From Dehalococcoidia bacterium (GTDB lineage Bacteria > Chloroflexota > Dehalococcoidia > UBA2979), in contig SHYP01000001.1 of the NCBI GenBank assembly GCA_009692725.1, positions 106,681 to 170,680 of the forward strand: DNA of 64,000 nucleotides, in the 5' to 3' direction. The notes under the pieces were generated by a model. That model had not been told where the DNA came from, ran no database searches, and saw nothing but the letters and a program-made list of their open reading frames with translations. Position 1 is the first letter of the stretch; every line of letters starts with the position of its first letter. A program made the translations under genes and the position numbers. Below, one piece after another: positions 45,525-55,554 of the stretch.

Positions 45525-46952
45525 GTGGATAAGAATGGCGCATCTGCTCAGGCACATTCTCCTAACTACGCGGGGGCGCGCGTGACCGTGGTTGGCCTCG
45601 GCATCGAAGGGATCGACCTCGTGCGCTTCTTCGCGGCACGCGGCGCTGCCGTCACGGTGTCCGACGCCCGTCCCCGCGAGGCCCTCGCCGACCCGCTCGC
45701 CGCGATCGCCGACTGCGACGCAACGCTCTCGCTCGGCGCGAACCGGCCCGAGGACTGCACCGCAGCGGACTACGTGTTCGTCTCGCAGGGCGTGCCGCAG
45801 CAGCTGGCTGCGCTCGTCGCCGCGCGCGCCGCGGGCGTGCCCGTGTCGTCGATGGCGCAGCTGTTCCTCGAGCTGTGCCCGGCGCCGGTCGCAGCGGTCA
45901 CCGGCTCGTCCGGCAAGAGCACGACCGCCGCGCTGGTCGGCGCGATGCTCGAGGCCGCGAGCGCCGATTACGTGCTCGGCGGCAACATCGGCGTTGGGCT
46001 GCTCGGCTTGCTCGACCGCATCCGGCCAAGCACACGCGTCATGCTCGAGCTCTCGCACACACAGCTCGAGACCGTGTCGCGCAGCCCGCAGCTCGCGTGC
46101 GTAACGAACGTGACCCCGAACCACCTCGACCGCTACTCATGGGACGCGTACGTCGCGCTCAAGCGCCGCGTGTTCGCGTTCCAGGGTGCCGACGACACGG
46201 CGATCTTCAACGCTGATGACGAGGTGGCGCGCACCTTCAGCCGCGAGGCGCCCGGGCATGTCGCGTACACGGCGCGGGTACGGCCGTTGCCCGGCGACGG
46301 CGTGACGCTGGTCGGCGACACGGTCGTGCGGCGCGAGCACGGTCGCGAGCACGCCGTGCTGCCGCGCGCCGAGATCCACCTGCGCGGCGACCACAACATC
46401 GACAATGTGCTGTCCGCGGTCGCGATCGCCAGCCGCCTGGGCGTGGGCGACGAGGCCGCGGCGGCAGCCGTGCGCGCCTTCACCGGCATCCCGCACCGCC
46501 TCGAGCCCGTCGCCATCGTCGACGGTGTGCAGTACGTGAACGACTCGATCGCCACGACGCCCGAGCGCACGCTGGCAGGCATCCGCGCCTTCGCGGAGCC
46601 GGTGGTGCTGCTGCTCGGCGGACGGCACAAGGACGTGCCGCTGGCAGGGCTCGCACGCGAGGCGGCCACCCGGTGCCGCGCGGTGATCACCTTCGGCGAG
46701 GCGGGCGAGCTGTTCGCGTCCGCCGTGCGCGCCGCGCTCCGCGACGCAGCGCCGGCCGGTGGCGGCGGCCCGACCGTCGAGCAAGTCGCAGACGTCGAGG
46801 CGGCGGTCGGCGCCGCGGCACGGCTCGCGCGCACGGGCGACGTCGTGCTGTTCGCGCCGGCCGGCACCTCCTTCGACGCCTACGCGAACTTCGAGCAGCG
46901 CGGTGCGGCGTTTCGCGAAGCGGTCGGGCGCCTGGGCGGGGGTACCGCGTGA
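45525..46952 (+). CDS. murD: UDP-N-acetylmuramoyl-L-alanine--D-glutamate ligase
   Basis: About 475 residues. The N-terminal Rossmann-like VTVVGLGIEGIDLVRFFAARGAAVTVSD is the MurD UDP-binding domain; ATP-binding AVTGSSGKSTTAAL, NVTPNHLDRYSW, and GIPHRLEPVAIVDGVQYVNDSIATTP follow. The start is uncertain: GTG 45525 (8 bases after mraY) is used, TTG 45507 and GTG 45582 are alternatives, and none has a good ribosome-binding site. It adds D-Glu in the cytoplasm. Confidence 0.92.
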   Translation: MDKNGASAQAHSPNYAGARVTVVGLGIEGIDLVRFFAARGAAVTVSDARPREALADPLAAIADCDATLSLGANRPEDCTAADYVFVSQGVPQQLAALVAARAAGVPVSSMAQLFLELCPAPVAAVTGSSGKSTTAALVGAMLEAASADYVLGGNIGVGLLGLLDRIRPSTRVMLELSHTQLETVSRSPQLACVTNVTPNHLDRYSWDAYVALKRRVFAFQGADDTAIFNADDEVARTFSREAPGHVAYTARVRPLPGDGVTLVGDTVVRREHGREHAVLPRAEIHLRGDHNIDNVLSAVAIASRLGVGDEAAAAAVRAFTGIPHRLEPVAIVDGVQYVNDSIATTPERTLAGIRAFAEPVVLLLGGRHKDVPLAGLAREAATRCRAVITFGEAGELFASAVRAALRDAAPAGGGGPTVEQVADVEAAVGAAARLARTGDVVLFAPAGTSFDAYANFEQRGAAFREAVGRLGGGTA

Positions 46953-48214
46953 TCGGCGCGCGCCGCGTCCCCCCGCGCGCCGGGATGGCCGGCGCTCCTC
47001 GCGTCGGCAGCGCGGGGGCCGAGCGCGCCGAGCGCGCGCCGGTGCTGCGGCACGGTCCCGACTACGCGCTGCTGGCCGTGCTGATGGTGCTCACCGTCGT
47101 CGGGCTGATCGCCGTGTACTCCTCGTCGTACGCGCTGGGCTACGCACAGTACGGCGACGCGAACTACTTCGTGAAGCGCCAGCTCGTGTTCATCGCGCTC
47201 GGCATGGGCTGCATGTTCGTCGCGATGACGGTGAACTACCGCGTGCTACTGCGGCTGAGCCCGCTGGTCATGCTCGTCGCGCTCGTCGGGCTGGCGGCGG
47301 TGCTCGTGCCGGGCGTCGGCGTCGAGCAGAACGGCGCGCGGCGCTGGGTGCAGCCCGTCGCGGCGCTGCCCGCGCTGCAGCCGAGCGAGTTCGCGAAGCT
47401 GGCGGTGCTCATCTACATGGCCGCGTGGCTCGCCGCGAAGGGCGAGGTAGTGCGTGATCTCTCGCTCGGCGTGCTGCCGTTCGTCGGCATGGTCGGGCTG
47501 GTCAGCGCGCTGATCATGCTGGAGCCGGACCTCGGCACCGCGGTGATCGTCGCCGCGATCACAGGCGCGTTGTTCTTCGTCGCCGGGGCGCGGCTCACGC
47601 ACGTGCTCGCGCTGGCCGGCGCGGGCGCGCTCGCGTTCACCGTGCTGGTGGCGAGCGGCGGCTACCGCGCCGACCGCATCCACTCCTTCACGAACGCCGA
47701 GGACGATCCGTCCGGGCTCGGCTTCCACACGCTGCAGCTGCTGGTCGCGTTCGGATCGGGCGGGTTGAGCGGGCTCGGGCTGGGTGTGTCGCGCCAGAAG
47801 TTCTTCTTCATCCCCGGCTCCCACACGGATGGCGTGCTGGCGATCATCGGCGAGGAGCTCGGCTTCATCGGCGTCGTGACCGTGCTGCTGCTGTTCGCGC
47901 TGCTGCTGTGGCGCGGACTGCGCATCGCGCAGCGCGCGCCGGACCGCTTCGGCTCGCTGCTGGCGACAGGCGTGTGTGCGTGGCTCGCGTTCCAGCTGCT
48001 GATCAACGCGGGCGGCGTGACACGCTCGATCCCGCTCACCGGCATCCCGCTGCCGTTCCTGTCGTACGGCGGCTCCGCGACGATCGCGACGCTCACCGCG
48101 GTCGGCGTGCTGCTCTCGGTGTCGCGCTCGGCCGCGCTCGCCGACCCCGCGCGCGAGGCGCCGGCGCGCGGCGTGCTGCGCTCTGCTGCGCCCGCGGGCC
48201 GGGGGTCGCGATGA
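46949..48214 (+). CDS. ftsW: Lipid II polymerase FtsW (SEDS family)
   Basis: 421 residues with about ten membrane spans. SEDS landmarks: DYALLAVLMVLTVVGLIAVYSSS, NGARRWVQ...LQPSEFAKLAVLIYMA, MLEPDLGTAVI, and PLPFLSYGGSATIATL. It polymerises glycan strands with FtsI at the septum. GTG 46949 overlaps the murD stop (GTGA); the first 30 residues are a basic Ala/Arg-rich tail, so ATG 46985 is an alternative. Confidence 0.94.
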   Translation: MIGARRVPPRAGMAGAPRVGSAGAERAERAPVLRHGPDYALLAVLMVLTVVGLIAVYSSSYALGYAQYGDANYFVKRQLVFIALGMGCMFVAMTVNYRVLLRLSPLVMLVALVGLAAVLVPGVGVEQNGARRWVQPVAALPALQPSEFAKLAVLIYMAAWLAAKGEVVRDLSLGVLPFVGMVGLVSALIMLEPDLGTAVIVAAITGALFFVAGARLTHVLALAGAGALAFTVLVASGGYRADRIHSFTNAEDDPSGLGFHTLQLLVAFGSGGLSGLGLGVSRQKFFFIPGSHTDGVLAIIGEELGFIGVVTVLLLFALLLWRGLRIAQRAPDRFGSLLATGVCAWLAFQLLINAGGVTRSIPLTGIPLPFLSYGGSATIATLTAVGVLLSVSRSAALADPAREAPARGVLRSAAPAGRGSR

Positions 48215-49281
48215 TGTTCGCGCTCGCCGGCGGCGGGACGGGCGGGCACGCCTACCCCTCGCTCGCCGTGGGCGCGGAGCTGCGCGCGCGCGGCTGCGAG
48301 CTCGTCTACTACGGTAGCGAGCGCGGGCCCGAGCACGCGCTCGCTACCGCCGCAGGCATCGAGTACCGCGTCGTGCCCGCTGCGCAGCTGCGTGGCGGGC
48401 CGCGCCGCATGGTCGTCGGCGGGCTGCAGTTGCTGCGCGGTCTGCGCAGTGCACACCGCCGCCTTGCAGTCGACCAGCCGGCGGCGGTGTTCGCGACGGG
48501 CGGCTACGCGGCGGCGCCCGTCGGCTGGGCGGCGCACCGTGCCGGCGTGCCGCTGGTGGTGTTCCTGCCGGATGTGCGGCCCGGCTGGGCGGTGCGCTTC
48601 CTCGCGCGCTTCGCCACGCGCGTGGCGTGCTCGGTCGAGGCGTCGCTGCCCTCGCTGCCGCGCGGCCGCTCGCTCGTGACGGGCTACCCGGTGCGCGCCG
48701 AGTTCGCACGCGCGACGCGGGCCGACGGCCAGGCGCGCTTCGCGCTCGACGCGGCGCTGCCGACGCTGCTCGTCGCCGGGGGCTCGCTGGGCGCGCAGGC
48801 CATCAACCGCGCGATCGCCGTTGCGCTACCACGGCTGCTGGAACGCGCGCAGCTGGTCCACATCGCCGGCCGCGAGCACGAGCCATGGCTGCGCGCGGAG
48901 CGCGACCGGCTGCCCGAAACGCTGCGCGCGCGCTACCACCTGCTCGGTTACACGGACGAGCTCGCCTGGGCGATGGCCGCCGCGGACCTCGCCGTGGTGC
49001 GCGGCGGTGCGTCGACGCTGGGGGAGCTGCCGGTGCTCGGACTGCCCGCGATCGTCGTGCCCGGCGCGTTCTCCGACCAGGCGCACAACGCGCGGCTGCT
49101 CGCCGCCCGCGGCGCAGCACGCGTGCTCGAGCAGCGCGACCTCGCGCGGCTCGCCGACGAGGCGCTGCAGCTGCTCGCCGACGCGCCGGCGCGCGCGCGC
49201 ATGGCCGAAGCGATGCGCAGCCTCGCGCGCCCGGACGCCGCGTCGCGGCTGGCCACGCTGCTGCAAGAGGTGGCCGCGTGA
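48211..49281 (+). CDS. murG: UDP-GlcNAc:lipid I N-acetylglucosaminyltransferase
   Basis: 356-residue peripheral membrane GT28 enzyme making lipid II. It has the glycine-rich LAGGGTGGHAYPSLAVGAEL, TGGYAAAPVGWAA, VAGGSLGAQAINRA and the sugar-nucleotide-binding VRGGASTLGELPVLGLPAIVVP. ATG 48211 overlaps the ftsW stop. Its own stop overlaps the murC ATG (TGATG). Confidence 0.95.
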   Translation: MMFALAGGGTGGHAYPSLAVGAELRARGCELVYYGSERGPEHALATAAGIEYRVVPAAQLRGGPRRMVVGGLQLLRGLRSAHRRLAVDQPAAVFATGGYAAAPVGWAAHRAGVPLVVFLPDVRPGWAVRFLARFATRVACSVEASLPSLPRGRSLVTGYPVRAEFARATRADGQARFALDAALPTLLVAGGSLGAQAINRAIAVALPRLLERAQLVHIAGREHEPWLRAERDRLPETLRARYHLLGYTDELAWAMAAADLAVVRGGASTLGELPVLGLPAIVVPGAFSDQAHNARLLAARGAARVLEQRDLARLADEALQLLADAPARARMAEAMRSLARPDAASRLATLLQEVAA

Positions 49282-50696
49282 TGGCGCGACTGCGCACCCG
49301 GCCGGAGCAGGATGGCGAAGCCATCCCGCAGCGCGTGCACCTCGTCGGCGCGGGTGGCATGCACATGTCCGCGATCGGCACGATCCTGCTCGCGCGCGGG
49401 CACGTCGTGACCGGCTCGGACATCGCGGACTCTGTGCACACGCAGCGGCTACAGGCCGGCGGCGCGACGATCTACCTCGGCCATGCCGCGGCGAACGTCG
49501 GCCGCGCCGAGCTCGTGGTCACGACCGTCGCCGCGCGCGACGACAACCCGGAGCTGCTGGCCGCGCGCGAACGCGGCGTGGCGGTGATCGTGCGCGCGGA
49601 GATGGTGCGGCGCCTGGTCGCGGGGCGCGAGCTGCTCGCGATCGCGGGCACGCACGGCAAGACCACCACCACCACGCTCGCCGCGCTGATGACGCTGCGC
49701 GGCGGCCTCGACCCGCTCGTGCTCGCCGGGGGGGACTCGCCTGAGCTCGGCGGCAACGCGCGCGACGGCGGCGGACGGCTCGCCGTGGTCGAGGCGGACG
49801 AGTACGCCGCGGCGTTCTTGCAGTACGAGCCGCATCTCGCGCTGATCACCAACATCGAGGTCGATCACCTCGACTACTACGGCAGCGAGGAACGGCTGCA
49901 CGAGGCGTTCTCCGCGTTCGCGGCGCGCGTGCAGGCGGATGGCACGCTCTTCGTGTGCGCCGACTCACCGGCGGCGTCCGCGCTGGGGGAGGCACGCCGC
50001 GCGGCCGGCGCGCGCGTCGAGCGTTACGCGCTCGACAACGAGGCCGAGTGGCGGGCCATGCAGGTGCGCGGGAACGACCGCGGTGGACTGGAGTGTCTGG
50101 TGCTGCTGGACGGTGCGGAGCTCGGGCGCATGTCGCTGCGCATCCCGGGACGGCACAACGTGGCGAACGCGCTGGGCGCGCTGGCGATGGCGATGCGCGC
50201 GGGCGTCGACTTCCACCGCGCGGTGCAGGCGGCCGAGGAGTTCGGCGGCGTGCACCGCCGCTTCGAGCTCGTCGGCGACGCGGCCGGCGTGACGATCGTC
50301 GACGACTACGCGCACCACCCGACCGAAGTGCGCGCGACCGTGCAGGCCGCACGCACGCGCTTCCCCGGCCGGCGGCTCGTCGGCTGCTTCCAGCCGCACA
50401 CCTACTCGCGCTCGCGGTACCTCGCGGAGGGCTTTCGCACCTGCTTCGAGGGACTCGATGCGCTCTACGTCACCGGCACGTACGCGGCGCGCGAGCAGGC
50501 CGAGGCGGGCAGCGACGGCGAGACGCTGGCCGGGCAGGTGACGCGGCCCGCGGCACGCTACATCGGCACGCTGGACGAAGCGCTGGAGCTCGCCGCGCGC
50601 GAGCTGCGGCCCGGCGATGTCTTCCTGACGCTCGGCGCCGGCGACATCGAGCAGCTGGGCCCGCTCGTGCTCGCTCGCCTGGAGCCCGCACAATGA
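49281..50696 (+). CDS. murC: UDP-N-acetylmuramate--L-alanine ligase
   Basis: 471 residues; first of the Mur ligases, adding L-Ala to UDP-MurNAc. VHLVGAGGMHMSAIGTILLARGHVVTGSD is the N-terminal domain, ATP loop AIAGTHGKTTTTTL, then EADEYAAAFLQYEPHLALITNIEVDHLDYY and FGGVHRRFELVGDAAGVTIVDDYAHHPTEV. No murB follows, unlike many operons; ddl does. Confidence 0.96.
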   Translation: MARLRTRPEQDGEAIPQRVHLVGAGGMHMSAIGTILLARGHVVTGSDIADSVHTQRLQAGGATIYLGHAAANVGRAELVVTTVAARDDNPELLAARERGVAVIVRAEMVRRLVAGRELLAIAGTHGKTTTTTLAALMTLRGGLDPLVLAGGDSPELGGNARDGGGRLAVVEADEYAAAFLQYEPHLALITNIEVDHLDYYGSEERLHEAFSAFAARVQADGTLFVCADSPAASALGEARRAAGARVERYALDNEAEWRAMQVRGNDRGGLECLVLLDGAELGRMSLRIPGRHNVANALGALAMAMRAGVDFHRAVQAAEEFGGVHRRFELVGDAAGVTIVDDYAHHPTEVRATVQAARTRFPGRRLVGCFQPHTYSRSRYLAEGFRTCFEGLDALYVTGTYAAREQAEAGSDGETLAGQVTRPAARYIGTLDEALELAARELRPGDVFLTLGAGDIEQLGPLVLARLEPAQ

Positions 50697-51766
50697 GCGG
50701 CGCGCGCATGCGGCTGGCCGTCGTGTGCGGCGGGCGCTCGCCGGAGCACGCGGTGTCCGTGACCTCGGCGCGCTCGATCCTGCGCGAGGCGGACGCGACG
50801 CGCTTCGAGGTGGTCCCGTTCGGCATCACGCGCGGCGGCCGCTGGCTCGAGCCCGGCGAGACGCGCAGCCGCCTCGCGCTCGTCGAAGCGGGCGCGACGG
50901 ACACGCTCGGCGACGACGCGGGCGCGGGGCTACTCGCCACGCCCGCCGTGCTCGAGGCGCTGCGCGGCGCGGACGTCGTGTTCCCGATCGTGCACGGGCG
51001 CAACGGCGAGGACGGCACGCTGCAAGGGCTGTTCGAGCTCGCCGAGCTGCCGTACGTCGGCTCGGGCGTGGCCGCGAGCGCAGCCGGCATGGACAAGGCG
51101 CTGATGCGCGCGAGCTTCGCCACCGCGGGCCTGCCGCAGGCCCGCTACCGCGTGCTGCAGGACGACGCCGCGCGCGCGCCCGCGCCCGAGGCGCTGCGCG
51201 ACCTCGAGGCCGAGCTCGGCTACCCGTGCTTCGTGAAGCCCGCGAACGGCGGCTCCTCGCTCGGCGTCAGCCGCGCGGGCACGCGCGAGGACCTCGTCGC
51301 CGCGTTCGCGCTCGCGCTGCGCTACGACCGCAAGCTGCTGGTGGAGGAGGCGATCGACGGTCGCGAGATCGAGTGCGCCGTGCTCGGCAACGCCGACCCG
51401 CAGCCGTCGCCGCTCGGCGAGATCCGGCCGCACGCGGAGTTCTATTCATACGAGGCAAAGTACGCCGACGCGCGCACGGAGCTCGTCGTGCCCGCGCCGT
51501 TGCCGGCTGACACCGCGCGCCGCGTGCAGCAGTACGCGCTGCGCGCGTTTCGCGCGCTCGACTGCGCGGGCCTCGCTCGCGTCGACTGCTTCGTGACAGC
51601 GGAGGACGACGTGCGCGTGATCGAGGTGAACACGCTGCCCGGCTTCACGCCGATCTCGATGTACCCGCGCCTGTGGCAGGAGGCTGGGCTCTCCTACGCA
51701 GCGCTGATCACGCGCCTCGTGGAGCTCGCGCTAGAACGGCACGCGGAGGCGCGCACCTATGCGTAA
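50693..51766 (+). CDS. ddl: D-alanine--D-alanine ligase
   Basis: 357-residue ATP-grasp enzyme making the D-Ala-D-Ala dipeptide used by MurF. It shows VVCGGRSPEHAVSVTSA, FPIVHGRNGEDGTLQGLFEL, FVKPANGGSSLGVSRA, GREIECAVLG and the C-terminal VIEVNTLPGFTPISMYPRLW. The YSYEAKYAD omega-loop element suggests Tyr at the specificity position, consistent with a D-Ala-D-Ala, not D-Ala-D-Lac, product. Overlaps murC by 4 and ftsQ by 8 bases. Confidence 0.95.
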   Translation: MSGARMRLAVVCGGRSPEHAVSVTSARSILREADATRFEVVPFGITRGGRWLEPGETRSRLALVEAGATDTLGDDAGAGLLATPAVLEALRGADVVFPIVHGRNGEDGTLQGLFELAELPYVGSGVAASAAGMDKALMRASFATAGLPQARYRVLQDDAARAPAPEALRDLEAELGYPCFVKPANGGSSLGVSRAGTREDLVAAFALALRYDRKLLVEEAIDGREIECAVLGNADPQPSPLGEIRPHAEFYSYEAKYADARTELVVPAPLPADTARRVQQYALRAFRALDCAGLARVDCFVTAEDDVRVIEVNTLPGFTPISMYPRLWQEAGLSYAALITRLVELALERHAEARTYA

Positions 51767-52577
51767 GCCACGCTGGCCGTTCGGGGGACCGCCGTCACGC
51801 ACGCTGCCGCAGGCGCGCTACCGGCTCGGCGCGGCCCCCGCGCCGCGACCGCAGCGGCCGGCGTTCCCGTGGCGACGCATCGGCTGGGCGGTGGGCGGCA
51901 GCAGCGCGGCGCTCGCGCTCGCGACCGGCGGTGCGTGGCTCGTGCGTGGCGAAACGCTGCGCGTGCGCGACGTGCAGGTGCTGGGCGCGCAGATCGTCGA
52001 CGCGCGCATGGTCGCGACCGCCGCCGACGCCGGCGGCGAATCGTTGCTCACGCTCGACGCGGGCGCCGTGGCCGCGCGTGTGGAGGCGCTGCCGGGCGTC
52101 GCGAGCGCGCGCGTGCGTCGGGACTGGCCGCGCGGGGTGGTCGTGGACGTCACGGAGCAGCAGGGCTGGGGCTACTGGCAGGCGGCCGGCGTGCGCACCG
52201 TGATCGACGAGCGCGGGCATGTGCTGCACACGGCGCGCCCCCCCGCGGACGGCGCGCCGACGATCTACGAGCTGGGCGCGCCGGCGCCGCTCGGCGCTGG
52301 CCGCGAGGCGGACGCCGACGCGGTGACCGTAGTGTCGCGGCTGAGCACGGACGGCAGCCTCGCGCGGTTGCGCGTGAAGGCGGAGCGCTTCGAGTTCCAG
52401 CGCACGCGAGGCGTGGTCGTGCGCGTCGCAGCGGGCCCGAGCGCCGTCTTCGGCGACGCGCGGGACTACGAGTACAAGGTCGCGGCGTGGGCGGCCATGC
52501 TCGAGCGCGTGCGCGCCGGGACGCTGGTGGCCAACGAGATCGATCTGCGGTTCGGGAGAGAGCTGGTGGTGCGCTAA
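51759..52577 (+). CDS. ftsQ: FtsQ-like cell division protein with POTRA domain
   Basis: 272 residues: basic Pro-rich cytoplasmic tail (1-40), one span ([21 protein letters not shown]), POTRA domain ([23 protein letters not shown]...[24 protein letters not shown]) and FtsQ beta domain ([12 protein letters not shown]). Recruits FtsL/FtsB and the FtsWI synthase. Its stop overlaps the ftsA ATG. Confidence 0.9.
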   Translation: MRKPRWPFGGPPSRTLPQARYRLGAAPAPRPQRPAFPWRRIGWAVGGSSAALALATGGAWLVRGETLRVRDVQVLGAQIVDARMVATAADAGGESLLTLDAGAVAARVEALPGVASARVRRDWPRGVVVDVTEQQGWGYWQAAGVRTVIDERGHVLHTARPPADGAPTIYELGAPAPLGAGREADADAVTVVSRLSTDGSLARLRVKAERFEFQRTRGVVVRVAAGPSAVFGDARDYEYKVAAWAAMLERVRAGTLVANEIDLRFGRELVVR

Positions 52578-53818
52578 TGGCGAATCCGACGTTCGCGGCG
52601 ATCGACATCGGCACCACCAAGGTGTGCACCGTGGTCGGCGAACTGGGGGCTGGCAACGAGATCCGCATCCTCGGCGTGGGCATCGGGCCGTCCGCCGGAC
52701 TGACCAAGGGCATGGTCGACAACATCCACGCGGCGATGGAAGCGATCGCGTCGTCGATCGACCGCGCCGAGCGCGCGTCGGGCACGCGCATCCTGTCGGC
52801 GCACGTCGGCATCGCCGGCCCGCACGTGTCGTCGATGAACTCGCGCGGCATCGTCGCGATCGCGGACCCGCGCCACCCGATCACCGAGCACGACGTGGAG
52901 CGCGCGAAGGAGAGCGCGCGCATCGTCAACATCCCCAACAACCGCGAGGTGATCCACGTGATCCCGCGCTACTACGTCGTCGACGGCCAGGACCACGTCG
53001 TCGACCCGATCGGCATGTTCGGGTCGCGGCTGGACGTAGAGACGCACGTCGTCACGGCGGGCTCGTCCGCGATGCACAACCTGATGCAGTGCGTCGAGGG
53101 TGCAGGCGTGCGCATCGATTCGCTGATCCTGCAGCCGCTCGCCTCCGCCGAGGCGGTGATCACGCAGGAAGAACTGGAGCAGGGCGTCGCACTGGTGGAC
53201 ATCGGCGGCGGCACCACGGACATCGCGGTCTATCTGCAGGGCGCGGTGGTGCACTCGGCGGTGCTGCCGGTGGGCGGCATGCACATGACGCGCGACCTCG
53301 TGGTCGCGCTGCGCGTGCCGCAGCCCGCAGCGGAGCAGACGAAGCGGCGCTACGGCCACGCGATCCCGTCGCTCGTGGACGAGGCGGACGAGGTCGAGAT
53401 CGACGCGTTCGGCTCGGAGGGGCGCAAGACGGTGCGGCGACGGCTGATCGCCGAGGTGCTGCAGGCGCGCACCGAAGAGCTGTTCGAGATGGTCCGCGCG
53501 GAGCTGCGGCGCGGCGCGCAGGAAGAGCTGCTGTCGGCGGGCGTCGTGCTCACCGGTGGCGCCGCCAGCCTGCCCGGCATCGAGCTACTGGCCGAAGACG
53601 TGCTGGGACTCCCGGCGCGCATCGGCCGCCCCCGGCACCTCGCCGGGCTGTCCGACCTGCTGCACGACCCTGCGTACGCGACCTCCGTGGGGTTGCTGCG
53701 CTGGTCGTTGAAGGAGCGGGAGATCTTGTTGCGGTCCTCCCCACTGCTACCGGCCCCCTCGCTTGGCGGGCTGGTGAGAAAGGTGGCACATCTTATGCGC
53801 GTGGTACTTCCCCAATGA
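52577..53818 (+). CDS. ftsA: Cell division protein FtsA
   Basis: 413-residue actin-fold ATPase anchoring FtsZ to the membrane. ATP-binding [16 protein letters not shown], the 1C domain ([18 protein letters not shown]), [13 protein letters not shown] phosphate-2 motif, and [18 protein letters not shown] are present. The C-terminus, [17 protein letters not shown], is a plausible amphipathic membrane-targeting helix. ATG 52577 overlaps the ftsQ stop by one base. Confidence 0.95.
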   Translation: MANPTFAAIDIGTTKVCTVVGELGAGNEIRILGVGIGPSAGLTKGMVDNIHAAMEAIASSIDRAERASGTRILSAHVGIAGPHVSSMNSRGIVAIADPRHPITEHDVERAKESARIVNIPNNREVIHVIPRYYVVDGQDHVVDPIGMFGSRLDVETHVVTAGSSAMHNLMQCVEGAGVRIDSLILQPLASAEAVITQEELEQGVALVDIGGGTTDIAVYLQGAVVHSAVLPVGGMHMTRDLVVALRVPQPAAEQTKRRYGHAIPSLVDEADEVEIDAFGSEGRKTVRRRLIAEVLQARTEELFEMVRAELRRGAQEELLSAGVVLTGGAASLPGIELLAEDVLGLPARIGRPRHLAGLSDLLHDPAYATSVGLLRWSLKEREILLRSSPLLPAPSLGGLVRKVAHLMRVVLPQ

Positions 53819-55347
53819 GGCGGCGTGATCAGGAGCTCCCGGAGCAGGGCGGGCCGACGGCCCCGCTGCCGGCGTCCCCGCTGCCGGCAGAAACGCTATT
53901 CGACTACCTCGCGGCCGCGCGCGCGCGCGCACACGAGGCGGCGACCGCGCCCCCGGGTGCAACGGCCCATGAACCGGCGCGAGCAACGGGCGGCGGACCG
54001 ACGCTCGACCTGAGCGCGGGTCCGCCGCCCGTTGACTCGGCATCCGAGTTCGACCGCATCGAGGGCGCCATCGACCCGCACGACGACATCGAGGCGCTGA
54101 TCGAGCGGCATGAGCGGCCTGCGCAGCGGCCAGCGCAGCGAGAGCTGGCGGGGCGCGCCGTCACCGCACGCGCAGAAGGTCCGCCGGCAGCGGCGGCACA
54201 GACGAAGGCACGGACGCGAGCCGGGGCCTCCGCCTCGGATGACACGGAGGGAACCGGTATGGGGAGTCATAACACGCTGCCGCCAATCAAAGTCGTCGGG
54301 GTCGGCGGGGGCGGCTGCAACGCCGTCAACCGCATGATCACGGCGCGGCTGCCCGGCGTGCAGTACGTGGCGCTGAACACGGACATGCAGGCGCTGCAAC
54401 AGTGCGGCGCGGAGCTCAAGGTGCGCATCGGCGACCGGCTCACCAAGGGCCTCGGCGCAGGCGCCGACCCGCTGCGCGGCCAGCGGGCGGCCGAGGAATC
54501 GCGCGAGGCGATCGGCGAGGCGCTAGCGGGCGCGGAGATGGTGTTCGTCACCGCCTGCCTCGGCGGCGGGACGGGCACCGGCGCTGCGCCCATCGTCGCG
54601 GAGATCGCGCGCGAGCTGGGCGCGCTCACCATCGGTGTGGTAACCAAGCCGTTCGCCTTCGAGGGCGCCAAGCGGCGCCAGCAGGCAGAAGAGGGCGTGC
54701 GCGACCTGCAGGAGAAGGTCGATACGCTCATCGTCATCCCCAACGACCGGCTGCTGCAGATCTGCGACGAGAAGGTCACCATGCAGGAGGCCTTCCGCAT
54801 GGCGGACGACGTGCTGCGCCAGGGCATCCAAGGCATCAGCGAGCTCATCACGACGCCGGGCATCGTGAACCTGGACTTCGCCGACGTGCGCAAGATCATG
54901 TCGGACGCCGGACCGGCGCTGATGGCGATCGGCACAGGGCGCGGCGAACACCGGGCGATCGACGCCGCGCGCGCCGCGATCGCCAGCCCGCTGCTGGACG
55001 TGGACATCACAGGCGCGACCGGCGTGCTGTTCAACGTCTCCGGCCCCGCGAACCTCGGGCTGCACGAGCTCAGCGCGGCGGCCCGCGTGATCGCCGAGGT
55101 GGTCGACCCGGAGGCGGAGATTATCTTCGGCACCACGGTGGACGAGTCGCTCAACGACGAGGTGCGCATCACGCTGCTCGCCACGGGCTTCACCACGTCG
55201 CGCACCGTGACCATGCACAGTGTGCTCAACGGCACCGCCGAGCCGAAGCCGATCCGCCTCGCCGACATCCAGGGCGACGCGAGCTTCGACGCGCTGAGCG
55301 AGGCGGACCTGCCGACATTCCTGCGGCGCACCTTCCCGGCGCGCTGA
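53815..55347 (+). CDS. ftsZ: Cell division protein FtsZ with 148-codon N-terminal extension
   Basis: Tubulin-like GTPase of the division ring. The canonical protein starts at ATG 54259 (362 residues) with GGAGG 8 bases upstream: [20 protein letters not shown] signature [21 protein letters not shown], and terminal [12 protein letters not shown], the C-terminal peptide contacting FtsA. The same frame is open back to ATG 53815, which overlaps the ftsA stop (ATGA) as every other junction in the operon does. The extension (1-148) is Ala/Pro/Arg/Glu-rich, with [14 protein letters not shown] and [13 protein letters not shown] segments, and looks disordered. Both a 510- and a 362-residue product are possible. 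The linker before the C-terminal peptide is very short. Confidence 0.93.
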   Translation: MRRRDQELPEQGGPTAPLPASPLPAETLFDYLAAARARAHEAATAPPGATAHEPARATGGGPTLDLSAGPPPVDSASEFDRIEGAIDPHDDIEALIERHERPAQRPAQRELAGRAVTARAEGPPAAAAQTKARTRAGASASDDTEGTGMGSHNTLPPIKVVGVGGGGCNAVNRMITARLPGVQYVALNTDMQALQQCGAELKVRIGDRLTKGLGAGADPLRGQRAAEESREAIGEALAGAEMVFVTACLGGGTGTGAAPIVAEIARELGALTIGVVTKPFAFEGAKRRQQAEEGVRDLQEKVDTLIVIPNDRLLQICDEKVTMQEAFRMADDVLRQGIQGISELITTPGIVNLDFADVRKIMSDAGPALMAIGTGRGEHRAIDAARAAIASPLLDVDITGATGVLFNVSGPANLGLHELSAAARVIAEVVDPEAEIIFGTTVDESLNDEVRITLLATGFTTSRTVTMHSVLNGTAEPKPIRLADIQGDASFDALSEADLPTFLRRTFPAR

Positions 55348-55360
55348 CGCGACCCGGCTG

Positions 55361-55400
55361 GGCGTGCCCCCCGCGTCGCGCGCAACGCGGGGGGCACGCC
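55361..55400 (+). terminator. Terminator of the division operon
   Basis: A perfect 16-bp stem, GGCGTGCCCCCCGCGT (55361-55376) with ACGCGGGGGGCACGCC (55385-55400) and an 8-base loop, begins 13 bases after the ftsZ stop. It lacks a T-tract but is the longest perfect hairpin seen in the window. Confidence 0.75.
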
Positions 55401-55554
55401 CTCCACAGCGCCGCACGTGCGGCGTGGATAGTTGGCGCAGCCCTGTGCACTGGTGTGTGGACGGGGCGGGTTGTGGCTGTCGGGGCCCGGTGCTTCACTC
55501 ACGTGGCCCCGGAACGAGTCCCACCGCTCCCCGCATGGAAAGCACCAAGCGCGC

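Noticed and set aside
51869..52576. Long upstream extension of the ftsA frame
   Set aside because: It overlaps ftsQ in another frame and has Arg-rich shadow composition; ftsA has a normal start at 52577. This contrasts with the ftsZ extension, which overlaps no other gene.
55401..55554. Cobalamin riboswitch upstream of nrdR/nrdJ
   Set aside because: The B12-dependent reductase made it worth looking for, but no B12-box or expected helices could be recognised.
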